From contig AP028876.1 in NCBI GenBank assembly GCA_036323355.1, positions 2,046,001-2,110,000 of the forward strand: a stretch of DNA of 64,000 bases. Direction: 5' to 3'. Positions 9,846-18,754 of the stretch are shown piece after piece. A program made the position numbers and the translations under genes. The notes beneath the pieces are model-generated. The model had not been told where the DNA came from. It was given only the letters and a program-made list of their open reading frames with translations, and searched no databases. Within the stretch, counting starts at the first letter, position 1. Each line of letters opens with the position of its first letter. This stretch comes from Gottschalkiaceae bacterium SANA (lineage in GTDB: Bacteria > Bacillota > Clostridia > Tissierellales > GPF-1).

Positions 9846-9873
9846 AAGAGGGTGAATCGTCGATTCGCCCTCT
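9846..9873 (-). terminator. Terminator after the LytTR regulator gene
   Basis: A 13-bp inverted repeat (AAGAGGGTGAATC with its complement, one G-T mismatch) around GTC, followed by TTTTTTT in the minus direction. It separates the two-component pair from cstA. Confidence 0.88.
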
Positions 9874-9897
9874 TCAAATGCATCTGACTGATGCTCA

Positions 9898-10653
9898 TTA
9901 AATTTGATAGTGTTCCTTTAAGGCCTTCACCCTTGACCGGCTCACTGGAACCTCTTCGCTTTGTCCTGAAATTTTCAAGACATAGGTATTGTTAAACCAA
10001 GGAATCATCTCTTCAACACGAGAAAGATTCACTAAGAAAGATCGATGGCATCGGAAAAAACCGTCTCCATGAAATCGAGCTTCCAATTGTGCCATGGTTG
10101 CATGTAATTCATGTCGATGATCCCCTTCAACTAAAAAAACGGTTCCCTCTTCCGCAACGAAGTAAGCAATTTGTTCCAGTGGCATCAAAACAATTCGATC
10201 ATTGACCCAAACAGAAATACGCTTCACCCGAAATCCGTCACGTCGGAAGGCTTCAATCTGAGCAAATCGTTCCTCGGGTTCCTCTCGACGTCCAACTCGT
10301 TCGGGAATCCGATCCATTGCTTTTTTAATTCGCTCTTTCTCAAATGGTTTTAGAACATAATCAATGGCCTGATGTTCAAAGGCTTGCAGGGCATAGTGAT
10401 CAAAGGCTGTCGCAAACACAATTGACAACTCCGGCTTCCGTTGAATCAATTCTTCGGCTAAACTTAAGCCGTCCAGCTCAGGCATCTCAATATCCAAAAA
10501 AACAACATCTGGATCAATGGCCGCAAAATTTTGCAGTGCATCAATTGCATGGCAAAACTGTGCCTCCACCTTTACTCCGTCGATTTGGCTTAAAATATAG
10601 CTAAGTTCATTCAAGGACGGTCGTTCATCATCAACCAACATGACTCGTATCAC
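9898..10653 (-). CDS. LytTR-family response regulator
   Basis: 251 residues from a GTG start at 10653, chosen because GGAGG sits 7 bases upstream; the frame continues to 10710 without an SD. The N-terminal receiver domain has acidic pocket DDE (residues 8-10) and phospho-acceptor D54 in VFLDIEMPELDG. The C-terminal LytTR DNA-binding domain follows from about residue 140 (FFRCHRSFLVNLSRVEEMIPWFN). It overlaps the end of the sensor-kinase gene by 23 bases, so the pair is co-translated. The probable target is cstA just downstream. Confidence 0.93.
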   Translation of the reverse strand: MIRVMLVDDERPSLNELSYILSQIDGVKVEAQFCHAIDALQNFAAIDPDVVFLDIEMPELDGLSLAEELIQRKPELSIVFATAFDHYALQAFEHQAIDYVLKPFEKERIKKAMDRIPERVGRREEPEERFAQIEAFRRDGFRVKRISVWVNDRIVLMPLEQIAYFVAEEGTVFLVEGDHRHELHATMAQLEARFHGDGFFRCHRSFLVNLSRVEEMIPWFNNTYVLKISGQSEEVPVSRSRVKALKEHYQI

Positions 10654-12337
10654 TCGACATCCTCCTCTCTGGGATTTGGAAAGAGATTGCGGTACCTCGC
10701 CCCTCTTCACTCGTTATAACCAAGCTTTCACCATAAATACTTTTCAGCCGCTCATTGACATTACGCAGACCAATTCCTCCGCTTTTTTTCTTTTCCAGCA
10801 AGTCTTGTTGTTCTTCAACAGGAATACCCACACCATTATCCATCACGGTAAATATAATGTGTTGATCAACCCGGTTGACAGATAACACAACCATGCCACC
10901 TTCTTTTTTAAGCAACAAACCATGCTTCACTGCATTTTCAACTAATGGCTGTAAAATCAATGGTGGAATTCTACACTCAAGTCCCTCTTCCACGTCGATC
11001 CTCACCTTCAATCGCGACCCAAATCGTGCCGCTTCAATGGAGAGATAGGCTTCCAATGTACGCACCTCTTCACTTAAACTGATAAACGCTTCTTGGTGGC
11101 GAAAACTAGACCTCAAGAAATGACTAAGTTCATGCAATAATTTTCGTGCAATCTCCGGGTCAGTTCGCACCAATGACACAATGGTATTCAATGCATTAAA
11201 TAAAAAATGAGGATGGATTTGCGCCTGAAGTCGTTTCAACTCAGACTCCCTCAGCATCTTCTTTTGGTATTCAATCGCACTTAACTCAATTTGAGAAGAA
11301 AATAAGCTTCCTAGCCCTTTCGCCAACACAATATCTGATGGCATAATCCCATTTTCGATCTTTTTATACAATTTTAAGGTTCCAATGATCTGATCCTCTG
11401 CCATGATCGGCACAACGATGGCCGACTTGAGCAAACATCCTTTTACCTTACAATCAATGGTTTGACGGTTTTGTGCAACTTCTAATCGACTCGTTTTCAA
11501 AACCTTTTTCGTCATTTTCGTTGCAATCTCATTACCAGCAATATGATGATCAGCTCCCACCCCAACATGGGCGAGTACCTCATGCATATTGGTAAATGCA
11601 ACTGCAGCTACTTGTGTTTTCGCACGAATAATTTCTGCCGCTTCTTCCGCACTCTTTCTGCTAAACCCCTTACGCAATACCGGTAGGGTTTCTGTTGCAA
11701 TATCCAAGGCCAATTGCGCCTTTAAAGCCCCCGCCTTTTCATGATCATCATAAATTTGCTGAGAAGTCATCATAAACAAAGCAATTCCAACTGCATTTAG
11801 AACCGTCATAGGCAAGAAAATAACTTTCACCAAGCGAAGCGCTTCGGGAAAGGGGCGTGCAATCAATAAAATTAAAGCCATCTGTATTGCTTCCACACCC
11901 AGTCCTACAAAAAAACCATAAATCCATGGCCGTGTTTTCTTTTCTAACCACGGTTTGGTAAAGCCACCAATTAAGCCGCCCAATATCGTCGAAATTCCGC
12001 ATGCCACTGCCGTCAATTCACCACCGACAACGAGAAACATTCGATGAAAGCCTGCGATAATTCCAGCGCCAAGTCCTACCCATGGACCTCCAAAAATACC
12101 CGCTGCCAAAACAGGAATGGTTCGTGAATTGGCAATGCCGCCTGAAATCGGCGTACCCCAATAGGTCATCAATACGCCCGCCAAACCAAAAGCAACCATA
12201 AAAATCAATTTTTCAATGGACCGTGTTTTCTCCTGTAATATGAAATTTTGAAAGAGTTTCGTTTTTGAAAGAATAAAAGCAAATAAAAAAATCAGTCCTA
12301 ACTTTTCAATCAGTTCTTGACTGAGCAAACCCACCAT
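10631..12337 (-). CDS. LytS-type sensor histidine kinase
   Basis: 569 residues. The N-terminal 5TMR_LYT membrane domain (about residues 1-200) contains GTPISGGIANSRTIPVLAAGIFGG. A GAF domain follows (about 210-350), then the His_kinase dimer motif IHPHFLFNALNTI with the phospho-His, then a HATPase with DNGVGI and GIGLRNVNERL. The ATG at 12337 was chosen because GAGGTGG precedes it and the upstream extension would overlap the acetyltransferase gene. The architecture equals BtsS/YpdA, which sense pyruvate. The ligand here is inferred from the adjacent cstA. Confidence 0.92.
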   Translation of the reverse strand: MVGLLSQELIEKLGLIFLFAFILSKTKLFQNFILQEKTRSIEKLIFMVAFGLAGVLMTYWGTPISGGIANSRTIPVLAAGIFGGPWVGLGAGIIAGFHRMFLVVGGELTAVACGISTILGGLIGGFTKPWLEKKTRPWIYGFFVGLGVEAIQMALILLIARPFPEALRLVKVIFLPMTVLNAVGIALFMMTSQQIYDDHEKAGALKAQLALDIATETLPVLRKGFSRKSAEEAAEIIRAKTQVAAVAFTNMHEVLAHVGVGADHHIAGNEIATKMTKKVLKTSRLEVAQNRQTIDCKVKGCLLKSAIVVPIMAEDQIIGTLKLYKKIENGIMPSDIVLAKGLGSLFSSQIELSAIEYQKKMLRESELKRLQAQIHPHFLFNALNTIVSLVRTDPEIARKLLHELSHFLRSSFRHQEAFISLSEEVRTLEAYLSIEAARFGSRLKVRIDVEEGLECRIPPLILQPLVENAVKHGLLLKKEGGMVVLSVNRVDQHIIFTVMDNGVGIPVEEQQDLLEKKKSGGIGLRNVNERLKSIYGESLVITSEEGRGTAISFQIPERRMSSDTSHVG

Positions 12338-12389
12338 CACGCCACCACCTCTCTTCATATATATCGAAAAACTTGTCAAATGACAAGTT

Positions 12390-12932
12390 TTATTTTTCTC
12401 GGTATCCTTCACCATATTGAATTAAGTCTGTCATGAGGATCGTTGAAAACGCCTCATATTCCGCCTCGCTTACTATTTCCTCCACCGTCATAATCCGTAA
12501 GGGCAATTTTTCCTGTCCAATACGCAAAGGCAGATTAAGATGCAAATATGGATTCAAAACAAATCCTTCTCGTTGGTAAAAACGCAATCTACGAACAGCT
12601 ATTTCATCTTCTGGCGGATCGATTTCGAGAATCAATCGTCCTGCTTGCTCTTTTAATCGTGACACCACCTCACTCCCGATTCCCTGCCCTTTAGAGGCCT
12701 CTCCAATTGCAAGATATTCAGCAAAAGTGAAGTGTGGCAGCTTCCAATAAAAAAGAATACCCGCCACTTGATTGTCTTCTAATATCGCCATACAATGATA
12801 GCGGTCATCTTCAAGTGCACGTTTGTGATCTTCGAGTAATCTACGTTCCCCAGAAGGAAAGTTAGATTGATAAATTTCCCAACTCTCTTCCCAATAGCGA
12901 TCTTCCACTCGCCTTAATCGATGAAATTTCAT
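12390..12932 (-). CDS. GNAT family N-acetyltransferase
   Basis: 180 residues, one GNAT domain. The acetyl-CoA pyrophosphate loop is in YLAIGEASKGQGIGSEVVSRL (about residues 74-94), followed by RRLRFYQREGF. The substrate is unknown. The ATG overlaps the stop of the preceding membrane-protein gene as ATGA, so it is translationally coupled to it. It ends 52 bases before the LytS start. Confidence 0.82.
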   Translation of the reverse strand: MKFHRLRRVEDRYWEESWEIYQSNFPSGERRLLEDHKRALEDDRYHCMAILEDNQVAGILFYWKLPHFTFAEYLAIGEASKGQGIGSEVVSRLKEQAGRLILEIDPPEDEIAVRRLRFYQREGFVLNPYLHLNLPLRIGQEKLPLRIMTVEEIVSEAEYEAFSTILMTDLIQYGEGYREK

Positions 12933-13396
12933 GATGTCTTTCCCTCCACAATCGGTTTTCTGCTAGGAATCAAACGATTGATTCCCAAGGCAATCACAAT
13001 GCCAATCAAGGTGTCCATCACTCGATTCGCTGCGTATACAACAGCCGTCACTTCCTTTAAATTCGTTGTAATCGCAATCAATACAATGCAGGCAATAGCC
13101 ACAGAACTTTGCTTCCCAAAGTAATTACACAAGGCAATAACCACTACAATACCTAAGCCTGTCGCGTACCAAACTGGACCAAATACCAGATAGACACCCA
13201 GGCCAATCAAGCCTCCCAAGATGGTTCCAATCATCCGATCACGTCCTACCCGAAAAGAATGCTCCACCGATCGCTGCATACAAATTACTGCAGCAATACA
13301 GGCGTAAAACGGATAAGGTCTGTCTAGCAATTGAAACAAAATAATACACAGACTTACCGCTACAGCTGTTTTGATATTTCTTAAACCAATCTTCAT
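12929..13396 (-). CDS. Aromatic acid exporter family membrane protein (FUSC-like, ArAE_1)
   Basis: 156 residues from the ATG at 13396, preceded by GTGAGGG. About four to five membrane spans fill the protein, and the motif CMQRSVEHSFRVGRDRMIGTILGGLIG is characteristic of the ArAE_1 domain. Many homologues carry an extra cytoplasmic C-terminal domain that is absent here. The predicted role is export of aromatic or other organic acids, unproven. It lies between two acetyltransferase genes in one transcription unit. Confidence 0.75.
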   Translation of the reverse strand: MKIGLRNIKTAVAVSLCIILFQLLDRPYPFYACIAAVICMQRSVEHSFRVGRDRMIGTILGGLIGLGVYLVFGPVWYATGLGIVVVIALCNYFGKQSSVAIACIVLIAITTNLKEVTAVVYAANRVMDTLIGIVIALGINRLIPSRKPIVEGKTS

Positions 13397-13404
13397 AGTT
13401 GCCC

Positions 13405-13935
13405 TCACTTAAGGTGTTTTTCCATAGTCTGAAAAAACACGCCTTTTCCCCAATCTTCAATGCCAACCTTAATAAATCCTGCTCTCTCGAATAATCGAAC
13501 AGCCGAATAATTATCTACATTCGTTTCTACATAAATACGTTTCAAGTCTCCATACTCCTGTATTTGCATAAGGACTTTGTTCAAAGCATAGGATGCGACA
13601 CCTTTTCCCTGATAATTTCGATTGCCAATCATAATTCCCAGTTCCGCTTCTTTTTTGATTTCGTCAATGGAAAAAACATTAATATAGCCAATAGGCTGAT
13701 TGCTTTCATTGGCAATCATAAAGTATTGATATTCCCCAGTCTCATCCGACATAATTTCGTCTTTAAAAAAGCAAGCGAACACTTGACACGACTCCAACAG
13801 TTCTTCTCTCCTTGACGGCAATGGTTTTGGATCATACCGATTCAAGTCTTCGTCGATTTGCCATAAAAATAGGGCTTTCGCGTCCGTTTCAATCGCAGAT
13901 CGTATTATAATCTGTTTTGTCAATGTTGAATTCAT
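13405..13935 (-). CDS. GNAT family N-acetyltransferase
   Basis: 176 residues from the ATG at 13935 (GGAAGGGG upstream); the frame continues to 13977. RimJ-like GNAT fold: GIMIGNRNYQGKGVASYALNKVLMQ is the acetyl-CoA loop, and YVETNVDNYSAVRLFERAGFIKVG is the C-terminal signature. It may acetylate a small amine or a protein N-terminus; the substrate is not predictable. First gene of the 13.9-12.4 kb minus-strand unit. Confidence 0.82.
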   Translation of the reverse strand: MNSTLTKQIIIRSAIETDAKALFLWQIDEDLNRYDPKPLPSRREELLESCQVFACFFKDEIMSDETGEYQYFMIANESNQPIGYINVFSIDEIKKEAELGIMIGNRNYQGKGVASYALNKVLMQIQEYGDLKRIYVETNVDNYSAVRLFERAGFIKVGIEDWGKGVFFQTMEKHLK

Positions 13936-14061
13936 ATCCCTACCCCTTCCATAAAATCCATTTCCTTGTTCTCCCATAGAATACCACTAAGATCGATTAA
14001 AATACCAAAAAACATTGAATCCAATCAAGTTTGCTCTGGATCCAGATCCTTCATGTGAAAA

Positions 14062-14098
14062 AAGAACGAAAATCTAATATTCATAGATTTTCGTTCTT
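14062..14098 (-). terminator. Terminator after glmS
   Basis: A 13-bp stem (AGAACGAAAATCT with its complement), 9-base loop, followed by TTTTTT in the minus direction, 7 bases past the glmS stop. Confidence 0.9.
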
Positions 14099-14104
14099 CC
14101 AATT

Positions 14105-15934
14105 TTATTCAACGGTTACAGATTTTGCCAAGTTCCTCGGCTTATCGACGTCATTCCCTCTTTCAATGGATGTGTAGTATGCAAACAATTGCATGGGAAG
14201 CACACTCAAAATTGGCATGAGCGTAGATCTTGTTTTCGGCAATCGAATCACCACATCGGCAATTTCATCCACCTCTTTCGCATCTTCCGCCACGATGGCA
14301 ACCACATAGGCACCACGCGCCTTGACTTCTTTCATATTCGAAAGTGTCTTCTCGTAAACGTGGCTCTGTGTTGCCAAGCAGAACACCAAGGTTCCTTCTT
14401 CTATCAAAGCGATAGTACCATGCTTCATTTCACCCGCCGCAATGGCAAATGAATTGATATAAGAAATTTCCTTCAATTTCAAGGATCCCTCTAAAGCAAT
14501 ATCGGAGTCCATTCCACGTCCAAGGAAAAGAACCTTATCTTTATGAAAATGCTGATTGGCTAAATTTGAAAGATCTTCTTTTGTATTTAAAACCTCTTGA
14601 ATTTGTTCAGGCAATCGTTTCAAGTCCTCAATCACCGACTGAATTTCTTCTGGATCCATAACACCTTTCAGCTCAGCAAATCGCAGAGCCATCAACTGGA
14701 ATGCCATCAATTGCGTAGTAAATGCTTTTGTAGATGCCACCGCGATTTCAGGACCCGCCCAAGTATACATGACATCGTCAGATTCCCGCGCAACTGAGCT
14801 GCCAACAACATTACATACAGACAAAACACGAGCACCTCGACGTTTTGCTTCCCGCAAGGCCGCCAAGGTATCCAAGGTTTCACCCGATTGACTGCATGCG
14901 ATAAAGAGCGTATGTTCATTCACAAAAAGGTCGCGATAGCGAAACTCGCTGGCAACATCAACCGTTACCGGAATCTTTGCGTAGCGTTCGATCAAGCCTT
15001 TGCCGATCAAACCTGCATGATAAGCTGTGCCGCAGGCAACAATTACAACTTCCTTGATTTGTTTAAAATCCTCAGCTGTCATCGTCAAGCCTTCCAAGTG
15101 AAGACTTCCATCTGCCGACAAGCGCTGTGTCAGCGTTTCTCTCACACCGGTTGGTTGCTCTTCAATTTCTTTCAACATAAAATGCGGATAGCCTTCCTTT
15201 TCAGCGGAAGCCAAATCCCAATTCACATGAAAAATTTCTCGATCAACTGGACGGTCAAACTCATCAACGATTGAAATTCCATCACGTTTCAGATCGACCA
15301 ACTCTCCATTTTCCAAGAAGTACACATCACGTGTATACTTCAAAATAGCCGGAATATCAGAAGCGATAAAGTTCTCATCGACTCCCTTTCCAACGATCAA
15401 CGGGCTGTCTTTTCGTACCGCAATCAAACGATTTGGTTCCTTTTGGCTCATCACTGCAATGGCATAGGCCCCTTGCAGGCGTTCCATGGCCTTTTGAACC
15501 GCGCATTTTAAATCATCGTCATAATAATGCGCAATTAAATGCGCAATTACTTCAGAATCTGTTTCCGATCGAAATTCGATCTTGTGGGTTTCTTGGAGCC
15601 ACTTCTTGATGTCCATGTAATTCTCAATGATCCCGTTGTGAACAACGGCGATCTCCTGGGTTTCACTGGTATGGGGATGTGAGTTTTGATCCGATGGCGC
15701 ACCATGTGTCGCCCACCTTGTATGTCCAATTCCCATTTGCCCCTGGATCGGTGAATGCTCAATCACACCGGCAAGATTTGCAAGGCGACCGGCACGTTTC
15801 TCCACTTGTATGTGTTGATTCGCGAAGATCGCTACCCCGGCTGAGTCATATCCCCGATATTCCAATCGGCTTAGCCCTTCCAATAAAACCTCTGTTGCTT
15901 GCTTATTTCCAATATACCCTACGATTCCGCACAT
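14105..15934 (-). CDS. glmS: Glutamine-fructose-6-phosphate aminotransferase (isomerizing)
   Basis: 609 residues, the standard length. It makes glucosamine-6-phosphate from fructose-6-P and glutamine, the entry step to cell-wall UDP-GlcNAc. The N-terminal glutaminase begins MCGIVGY, with Cys2 (Cys1 after Met removal) as nucleophile. HTRWATHGAPSDQNSHPH is a glutaminase core motif. Two SIS sugar-isomerase domains follow (SQSGETLDTLAALREAK and LGRGMDSDIALEGSLKLKEISY), ending with KSVTVE. SD GGAGG precedes the ATG. The mRNA leader holds a glmS ribozyme, giving feedback by the enzyme's own product. Confidence 0.98.
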   Translation of the reverse strand: MCGIVGYIGNKQATEVLLEGLSRLEYRGYDSAGVAIFANQHIQVEKRAGRLANLAGVIEHSPIQGQMGIGHTRWATHGAPSDQNSHPHTSETQEIAVVHNGIIENYMDIKKWLQETHKIEFRSETDSEVIAHLIAHYYDDDLKCAVQKAMERLQGAYAIAVMSQKEPNRLIAVRKDSPLIVGKGVDENFIASDIPAILKYTRDVYFLENGELVDLKRDGISIVDEFDRPVDREIFHVNWDLASAEKEGYPHFMLKEIEEQPTGVRETLTQRLSADGSLHLEGLTMTAEDFKQIKEVVIVACGTAYHAGLIGKGLIERYAKIPVTVDVASEFRYRDLFVNEHTLFIACSQSGETLDTLAALREAKRRGARVLSVCNVVGSSVARESDDVMYTWAGPEIAVASTKAFTTQLMAFQLMALRFAELKGVMDPEEIQSVIEDLKRLPEQIQEVLNTKEDLSNLANQHFHKDKVLFLGRGMDSDIALEGSLKLKEISYINSFAIAAGEMKHGTIALIEEGTLVFCLATQSHVYEKTLSNMKEVKARGAYVVAIVAEDAKEVDEIADVVIRLPKTRSTLMPILSVLPMQLFAYYTSIERGNDVDKPRNLAKSVTVE

Positions 15935-15971
15935 TTTGTATTTTCCTCCAGTCCAAAATTTTGTGGGCCGG

Positions 15972-16125
15972 ACAGCTGTCTTTTTTCCCTGCTATTGTCC
16001 CCAGGGTCACCCCTGATATTTGTCGCAGTTCTATAGATGAAAAAACAGAAAACACCCCGAGGTACCCGCCGAAATTCGAATGTCCTCGTCCTCGTCAACA
16101 TCAAATGATGTTCAGGCGCTTTGTT
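15972..16125 (-). ncRNA. glmS glucosamine-6-phosphate self-cleaving ribozyme
   Basis: Minus-strand core blocks match the ribozyme in order. AGCGCCTGAAC is the cleavage region, with the cut between A at 16120 and G at 16119. A P2a/P2 hairpin and GACGAGGACGAGG follow, then ATTCGAATTTCGGCGGG and CCTC. The P4 hairpin is CAGGGGTGACCCTG and P4.1 ends in GACAGCTGTCC. Known ribozymes of this class are activated by GlcN6P and destabilise the glmS mRNA. The 3' limit is approximate. The ribozyme sits about 40 bases before the glmS start, the expected place. Confidence 0.95.
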
Positions 16126-16223
16126 GGCGTGTGCTTGTAATCTACTTTATAAATCCCTCCCCACCTAATGAATTCGGTCTCTTACACTGTTCAAATTGAC
16201 CCTCTTTGCTCTACATATAAAAA

Positions 16224-16246
16224 AATGGAGATCCGAAGACCTCCAT
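16224..16246 (-). terminator. Terminator after glmM
   Basis: A stem of ATGGAG with CTCCAT, extended by wobble and TC/GA pairs, closes a TTCG tetraloop in the transcript. TTTTTTT follows. It separates glmM from the glmS leader. Confidence 0.88.
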
Positions 16247-16254
16247 CTATTGTA

Positions 16255-17604
16255 CTATTTTCCTAGGCGTGTTTCAATGAGTTTTACTAGATCCGCCGCC
16301 ATTTTTCGCATTTCTATCTCATCTTTACCTTCTAGCATGACACGAACCAAAGGTTCCGTACCCGATGGCCGAATAACAACGCGTCCTTCTCCATGGAAAT
16401 GCGCTTCAATCTCAGCAATACGCTTGGCAACTTCCTCATCTTCCATATATGCGTGCTTATTCTGATTGCTAACAATCGCATTTAAAAGTACCTGTGGGTA
16501 CTTGGTTAAAGAATTCGCCAATTCGGAAGCGGTTAAGCCGGATTTCACAATCGCTTCCGAAAGCTTTATCGCTGACAACAAGCCGTCACCCGTTGTATTA
16601 TGCTCAAGGAAGATAATGTGACCAGACTGCTCACCACCCAATGCATAGTCACCAGCTCGCATGGCTTCTAGTACATATCGATCCCCAACCTTGGTCTGAA
16701 CAAAATCAATTCCCTCAGCATCCAAGAAGTGGTTTAAGCCCAAATTCGCCATAATCGTGCCCACTACCATATTGTTCTTCAACTTGCCCTGTTCTTTCAA
16801 TGAACGCGCGCAAATTGCTAAAACGTGATCCCCGTCAATTAAATTTCCATGTTCATCAACACCCATTAATCGATCGGCGTCTCCATCAAAAGCAAGTCCG
16901 AAATCCGCACCTGATTCCAATACCAGCTCTTGCAAGCCATCAGGATGGGTTGATCCACACTCCACATTGATATTCAATCCGTTTGGTGAGTGATTGATCA
17001 CAATCGCCTCTGCACCCAATCTTTCAAAGATTGCTGGAGCGGCTTGATAGCTTGCGCCATTTCCACAATCCAAAACGACTTTAACACCCTTTAAGGAAAT
17101 GTCCGATGCATTTTCCAAGAAGTCCAGGTACTCACCCACGCCATTACGAACCGCAATGCGTTGTCCCACATCTCGTCCAATTGGTCGATAGCTAATTCCC
17201 TCTTCACTTGCAATAATCGCCTCAATCTCATCTTCCATTTCATCGGTAAGTTTGAATCCGTTGCGGTTGAAAAATTTAATTCCGTTAAATTCAACCGGAT
17301 TATGAGAAGCTGAAATCACAACACCTGCATCCGCTTCATATTCTCGTGTTAAAAATGCAACGGCAGGTGTTGGTACCACGCCTACACACAAGGCATCAGA
17401 ACCAACTGAACAGATCCCCGCAACAAGTGCTGCTTCCAATAAATCACAGGAGCGACGCGTGTCCATCCCAACAATGACTTTCCCTTGTTTTACACCCTTT
17501 GTAATCACATAGGTCGCAACTCGGCCCAATTGAAAAGCCAATTCCGGTGTCAGCTCAGAATTTGCCACACCACGCACACCATCTGTTCCAAATAATCTTG
17601 CCAT
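16255..17604 (-). CDS. glmM: Phosphoglucosamine mutase
   Basis: 449 residues, normal length. It converts GlcN-6-P to GlcN-1-P, the step after GlmS. The active serine that becomes phosphorylated lies in VISASHNPVEFNGIKFF (about residue 99). The Mg-binding loop is FDGDADRLMGVD, and the phosphate-binding loop near the C-terminus is IRPSGTEPLVRVMLE. SD GGAGG is just upstream of the ATG. It follows the MFS genes by 4 bases, but the shared operon may be fortuitous. Together with glmS it forms an amino-sugar locus. Confidence 0.97.
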   Translation of the reverse strand: MARLFGTDGVRGVANSELTPELAFQLGRVATYVITKGVKQGKVIVGMDTRRSCDLLEAALVAGICSVGSDALCVGVVPTPAVAFLTREYEADAGVVISASHNPVEFNGIKFFNRNGFKLTDEMEDEIEAIIASEEGISYRPIGRDVGQRIAVRNGVGEYLDFLENASDISLKGVKVVLDCGNGASYQAAPAIFERLGAEAIVINHSPNGLNINVECGSTHPDGLQELVLESGADFGLAFDGDADRLMGVDEHGNLIDGDHVLAICARSLKEQGKLKNNMVVGTIMANLGLNHFLDAEGIDFVQTKVGDRYVLEAMRAGDYALGGEQSGHIIFLEHNTTGDGLLSAIKLSEAIVKSGLTASELANSLTKYPQVLLNAIVSNQNKHAYMEDEEVAKRIAEIEAHFHGEGRVVIRPSGTEPLVRVMLEGKDEIEMRKMAADLVKLIETRLGK

Positions 17605-17608
17605 CTTG

Positions 17609-18754
17609 TTAGTTCCTCCTTGGAGTCTTAATTAGTTTTATTAGTATTCCCAGCGATAAAACCAGGAAAAACGGTATCAACCAAAATCCAACAGCAGCAC
17701 CGCTGCGCTGAGTGATGGTCCCCACAAGAAATTCTCCTGCCATCCGCACAATAGCAGCCACCATATTCACAGCTCCTATGACACGCATGGAGTTATCTGG
17801 ATATTGTTCATTCATCACCAACATTAAGGTCGGAATGCAGATCGAAGCAAATAAACCTGAAAAAGCAATCATAAATGCACTGATCGCAGGAATCAAAAGA
17901 CCAATAGCGATACTGGTGATCATTAGCCCCATAAACAAGGCAGCAATCTTTTTATAAGAAAATCGATCAATAAAAACACTTCCACCAAGTCGCCCGATTG
18001 TTAAAAAGACAAAGAACAAGGCTGCCATCTTTGACGCACTTCCTTGAGGCATAGACAAAGCGAATTTCATATAGTTTGGAAACCAATTGATTAGCGCCAA
18101 TTCCGCCGTTAAATAAAAGCCGAATACCCCAGCCAACATCCAAAAATTCATTTCTTTCCAAAATCCACGACCAGCATTTGCTTGCCTTGCCGCATGATCT
18201 GAAACAGGAAATTTGGTTACTGTTAAAAAAAGAACCGCCACTCCAATAATCATTCCAATCATAAGATAGGCGCTTTGCCAGCCGCTTTTCGGGATCAGAT
18301 CGCCCATCCAGAGAAGCGCGATACTCGCCCCCACTCCATAGGCAAAATGAATAATCGACATGGCTCGACCTGGCCGCTTTAACCCCAGAGCTGGAACTGC
18401 TGTATTGACCGCGACAGCAATGGAAGAAGCCCCCAAGCCAGTGAAGGCATAAAATACAACAAACATAAGTGGGCTTGATACCCACTGCAAGCCTAAAATT
18501 GCAACCCCGTAAAAACCAAGACTAAGAATTGCTAATCCTTTATTTCCAATTCGTGCGCAAAGTTCACCGGCTACCAAACTGGATACCAACATCACAGCGC
18601 TTAATAGTCCATTCACCCCACCCATAAATGTATCACTTAAAGCAAAGGTTAACTTGAATTGCGGAAGAAAAACACCCCTTGTCCCATTTACAAAGGAATG
18701 AACAAAGAATGCAAATGTAATGGCAATAAATGCCAATTTAGTCGATTTTTTCAT
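17609..18754 (-). CDS. Major facilitator superfamily transporter
   Basis: 381 residues from the ATG at 18754 (GAAAGG upstream), with twelve predicted membrane spans. The N-terminal motif HSFVNGTRGVFLPQFKLTF resembles the FucP/YbjJ-like MFS group. The cytoplasmic loop GRLGGSVFIDRFSYKK is MFS motif A-like. The substrate is unknown; sugar or small-molecule uptake or export are both possible. It overlaps the upstream MFS gene by 17 bases and shares its signature, so the two look like a tandem duplication that diverged. Confidence 0.88.
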   Translation of the reverse strand: MKKSTKLAFIAITFAFFVHSFVNGTRGVFLPQFKLTFALSDTFMGGVNGLLSAVMLVSSLVAGELCARIGNKGLAILSLGFYGVAILGLQWVSSPLMFVVFYAFTGLGASSIAVAVNTAVPALGLKRPGRAMSIIHFAYGVGASIALLWMGDLIPKSGWQSAYLMIGMIIGVAVLFLTVTKFPVSDHAARQANAGRGFWKEMNFWMLAGVFGFYLTAELALINWFPNYMKFALSMPQGSASKMAALFFVFLTIGRLGGSVFIDRFSYKKIAALFMGLMITSIAIGLLIPAISAFMIAFSGLFASICIPTLMLVMNEQYPDNSMRVIGAVNMVAAIVRMAGEFLVGTITQRSGAAVGFWLIPFFLVLSLGILIKLIKTPRRN

